A DNA stretch of 5,379 nt, taken from the NCBI GenBank assembly GCA_937859895.1, contig CALMAV010000550.1, forward strand, positions 1-5,379, given 5' to 3'. Every line of letters begins with the position of its first letter. Position 1 is the first letter of the stretch. Below, piece after piece: positions 4,982 through 5,379 of the stretch. Origin of the DNA: an uncultured Bryobacterales bacterium. Lineage in GTDB: Bacteria; Acidobacteriota; Terriglobia; Bryobacterales; Bryobacteraceae. A model generated the notes under the pieces. It had not been told where the DNA came from. It ran no database searches and saw only the letters and a list, made by a program, of their open reading frames with translations. A program made the position numbers and the translations under genes.

Positions 4982-5220
4982 TTAGCTGATAGTGACTTGC
5001 TGGCAATCCGCTGCTTTAGCTCGTCGGTCGAGATAGTCCGGCCGGCGCGTACATCTTCAATACCCTTGTCGATTTGCTCAATCTGCCAGCGATGGGTTGC
5101 TAAGTGAGCCGCGATTGCTTCGTTGATAATCCAGTTGCGAGAGCGGTTAAGAGAAGTAGCAAGCCGATCGAGATCTTCCTGTGTACTCTCCTCGGTTCGA
5201 AAGCTCAATGAAATACTCAT
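4978..5220 (-). CDS. parD: ParD/CopG-type ribbon-helix-helix antitoxin
   Basis: 80 residues from ATG 5220. The N-terminus is a ribbon-helix-helix: beta strand SISLSFRT (2-9), helix EDLDRLA, then SLNRSRNWIINEAIAAHLAT, the DNA-binding and dimer fold. The C-terminal part (QIEQIDKGIEDVRAGRTIST, then DELKQRI) is the typical toxin-wrapping segment of ParD-type antitoxins. Family knowledge: the dimer neutralises the toxin and autorepresses the operon. A GTG at 5253 would add 11 residues (MKRRSKWYKVF) that the family does not need and that would overlap the putative promoter. ATG 5220 puts the beta strand at the very N-terminus, as usual, so I prefer it. No SD precedes either start. The stop overlaps the toxin start by GTGA. 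Confidence 0.88.
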   Translation of the reverse strand: MSISLSFRTEESTQEDLDRLATSLNRSRNWIINEAIAAHLATHRWQIEQIDKGIEDVRAGRTISTDELKQRIASKSLSAK

Positions 5221-5227
5221 GAATACT
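5212..5227. promoter_or_regulatory. Direct repeat AATACT spaced by one helical turn, putative antitoxin operator
   Basis: AATACT occurs at 5212-5217 and 5222-5227, exactly 10 bp apart and spanning the antitoxin start codon. Ribbon-helix-helix repressors commonly bind short repeats about one turn apart near their own promoter. A weaker third copy (ACCACT, 4 of 6) lies at 5232-5237. The repeats are seen directly; operator function is inference. Confidence 0.35.
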
Positions 5228-5255
5228 TTGTACCACTTGGACCTGCGCTTCACAA
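5227..5255 (-). promoter_or_regulatory. Candidate promoter of the toxin-antitoxin operon
   Basis: On the minus strand, TTGTGA (5255-5250, 4 of 6 to TTGACA) and TACAAA (5232-5227, 4 of 6 to TATAAT) are separated by exactly 17 nt. The expected transcription start falls at about 5220, on the antitoxin ATG, which would give a leaderless message and fits the lack of an SD. Both hexamers are weak, so this is tentative. Confidence 0.3.
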
Positions 5256-5280
5256 CTAAACTGAGGCCTATTCCGTAAGG

Positions 5281-5379
5281 CTAATGCCCGACTTCTTCTA
5301 AGTACCGTTCAGCCTCTATCGCTGCCATGCACCCGGCACCCGATGCAGTAATCGCCTGACGATAGATACGATCCTGAAC
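5281..5379 (-). CDS. trxB: Thioredoxin reductase, C-terminal end (5' partial)
   Basis: Reading inward from the right edge on the minus strand gives 32 residues and a TAG at 5283-5281: VQDRIYRQAITASGAGCMAA then IEAERYLEEVGH. This is the C-terminal FAD-binding signature of low-molecular-weight thioredoxin-disulfide reductases (D-V-x-D-x-x-Y-R-Q-A-x-T-A-x-G-x-G-C-M-A-A). There the segment contacts the FAD and begins the final helix. Family knowledge: TrxB uses NADPH and FAD to reduce thioredoxin in the cytoplasm. The catalytic Cys-x-x-Cys and most of the enzyme lie outside the window, so related flavin oxidoreductases cannot be fully excluded. The parDE-like pair follows on the same strand, 60 nt after this stop. 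Confidence 0.88.
   Translation of the reverse strand, partial: VQDRIYRQAITASGAGCMAAIEAERYLEEVGH

Overview
This window looks like moderate-GC chromosome from an Acidobacteriota-like organism. That placement is an inference. It rests on the ECF sigma / single-pass membrane protein / secreted beta-rich protein gene trio, which I recall as common in that phylum, and on the mixed GTG, TTG and ATG starts. It was not tested by any search. Both ends cut through genes: the last 137 codons of an ATP-dependent DNA ligase on the left (+), and the last 32 codons of thioredoxin reductase on the right (-).

Layout. 3-416 (+) is the ligase C-terminal OB-fold. 420-462 is a perfect 16-bp inverted repeat between convergent genes. 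482-697 (-) is a tiny secreted Lys/Thr-rich protein. 698-921 is a divergent intergenic region with one 7-bp inverted repeat and no gene. 922-2037 (+) is a two-TM NarL/UhpB-type sensor histidine kinase with no response regulator beside it. 2127-2690 (+) is a Pad1/VdcB-type UbiX flavin prenyltransferase with no UbiD decarboxylase beside it. 2698-4650 (-) is a compact cluster read in the order ECF sigma factor, single-TM anti-sigma-like protein, secreted beta-rich protein, two-TM membrane protein. 4709-5220 (-) is a ParDE-type toxin-antitoxin pair, and 5281-5379 (-) is the trxB 3' end.

How the genes work together. The minus-strand sigma cluster is tightly packed: an 11-nt overlap between sigma and the anti-sigma-like gene, then gaps of 11 and 16 nt. 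This suggests one transcript for an envelope-linked regulatory module. The sigma gene is the oddest feature. Its region 2 and region 4 halves lie in two reading frames that meet exactly at a TTGA stop/start overlap, so it is either a one-base frameshift or a genuinely split two-polypeptide sigma factor. The toxin gene likewise overlaps the antitoxin stop by GTGA. The kinase and the prenyltransferase each seem to need partners encoded elsewhere.

No CRISPR array, rRNA, tRNA, transposase or integrase was seen.
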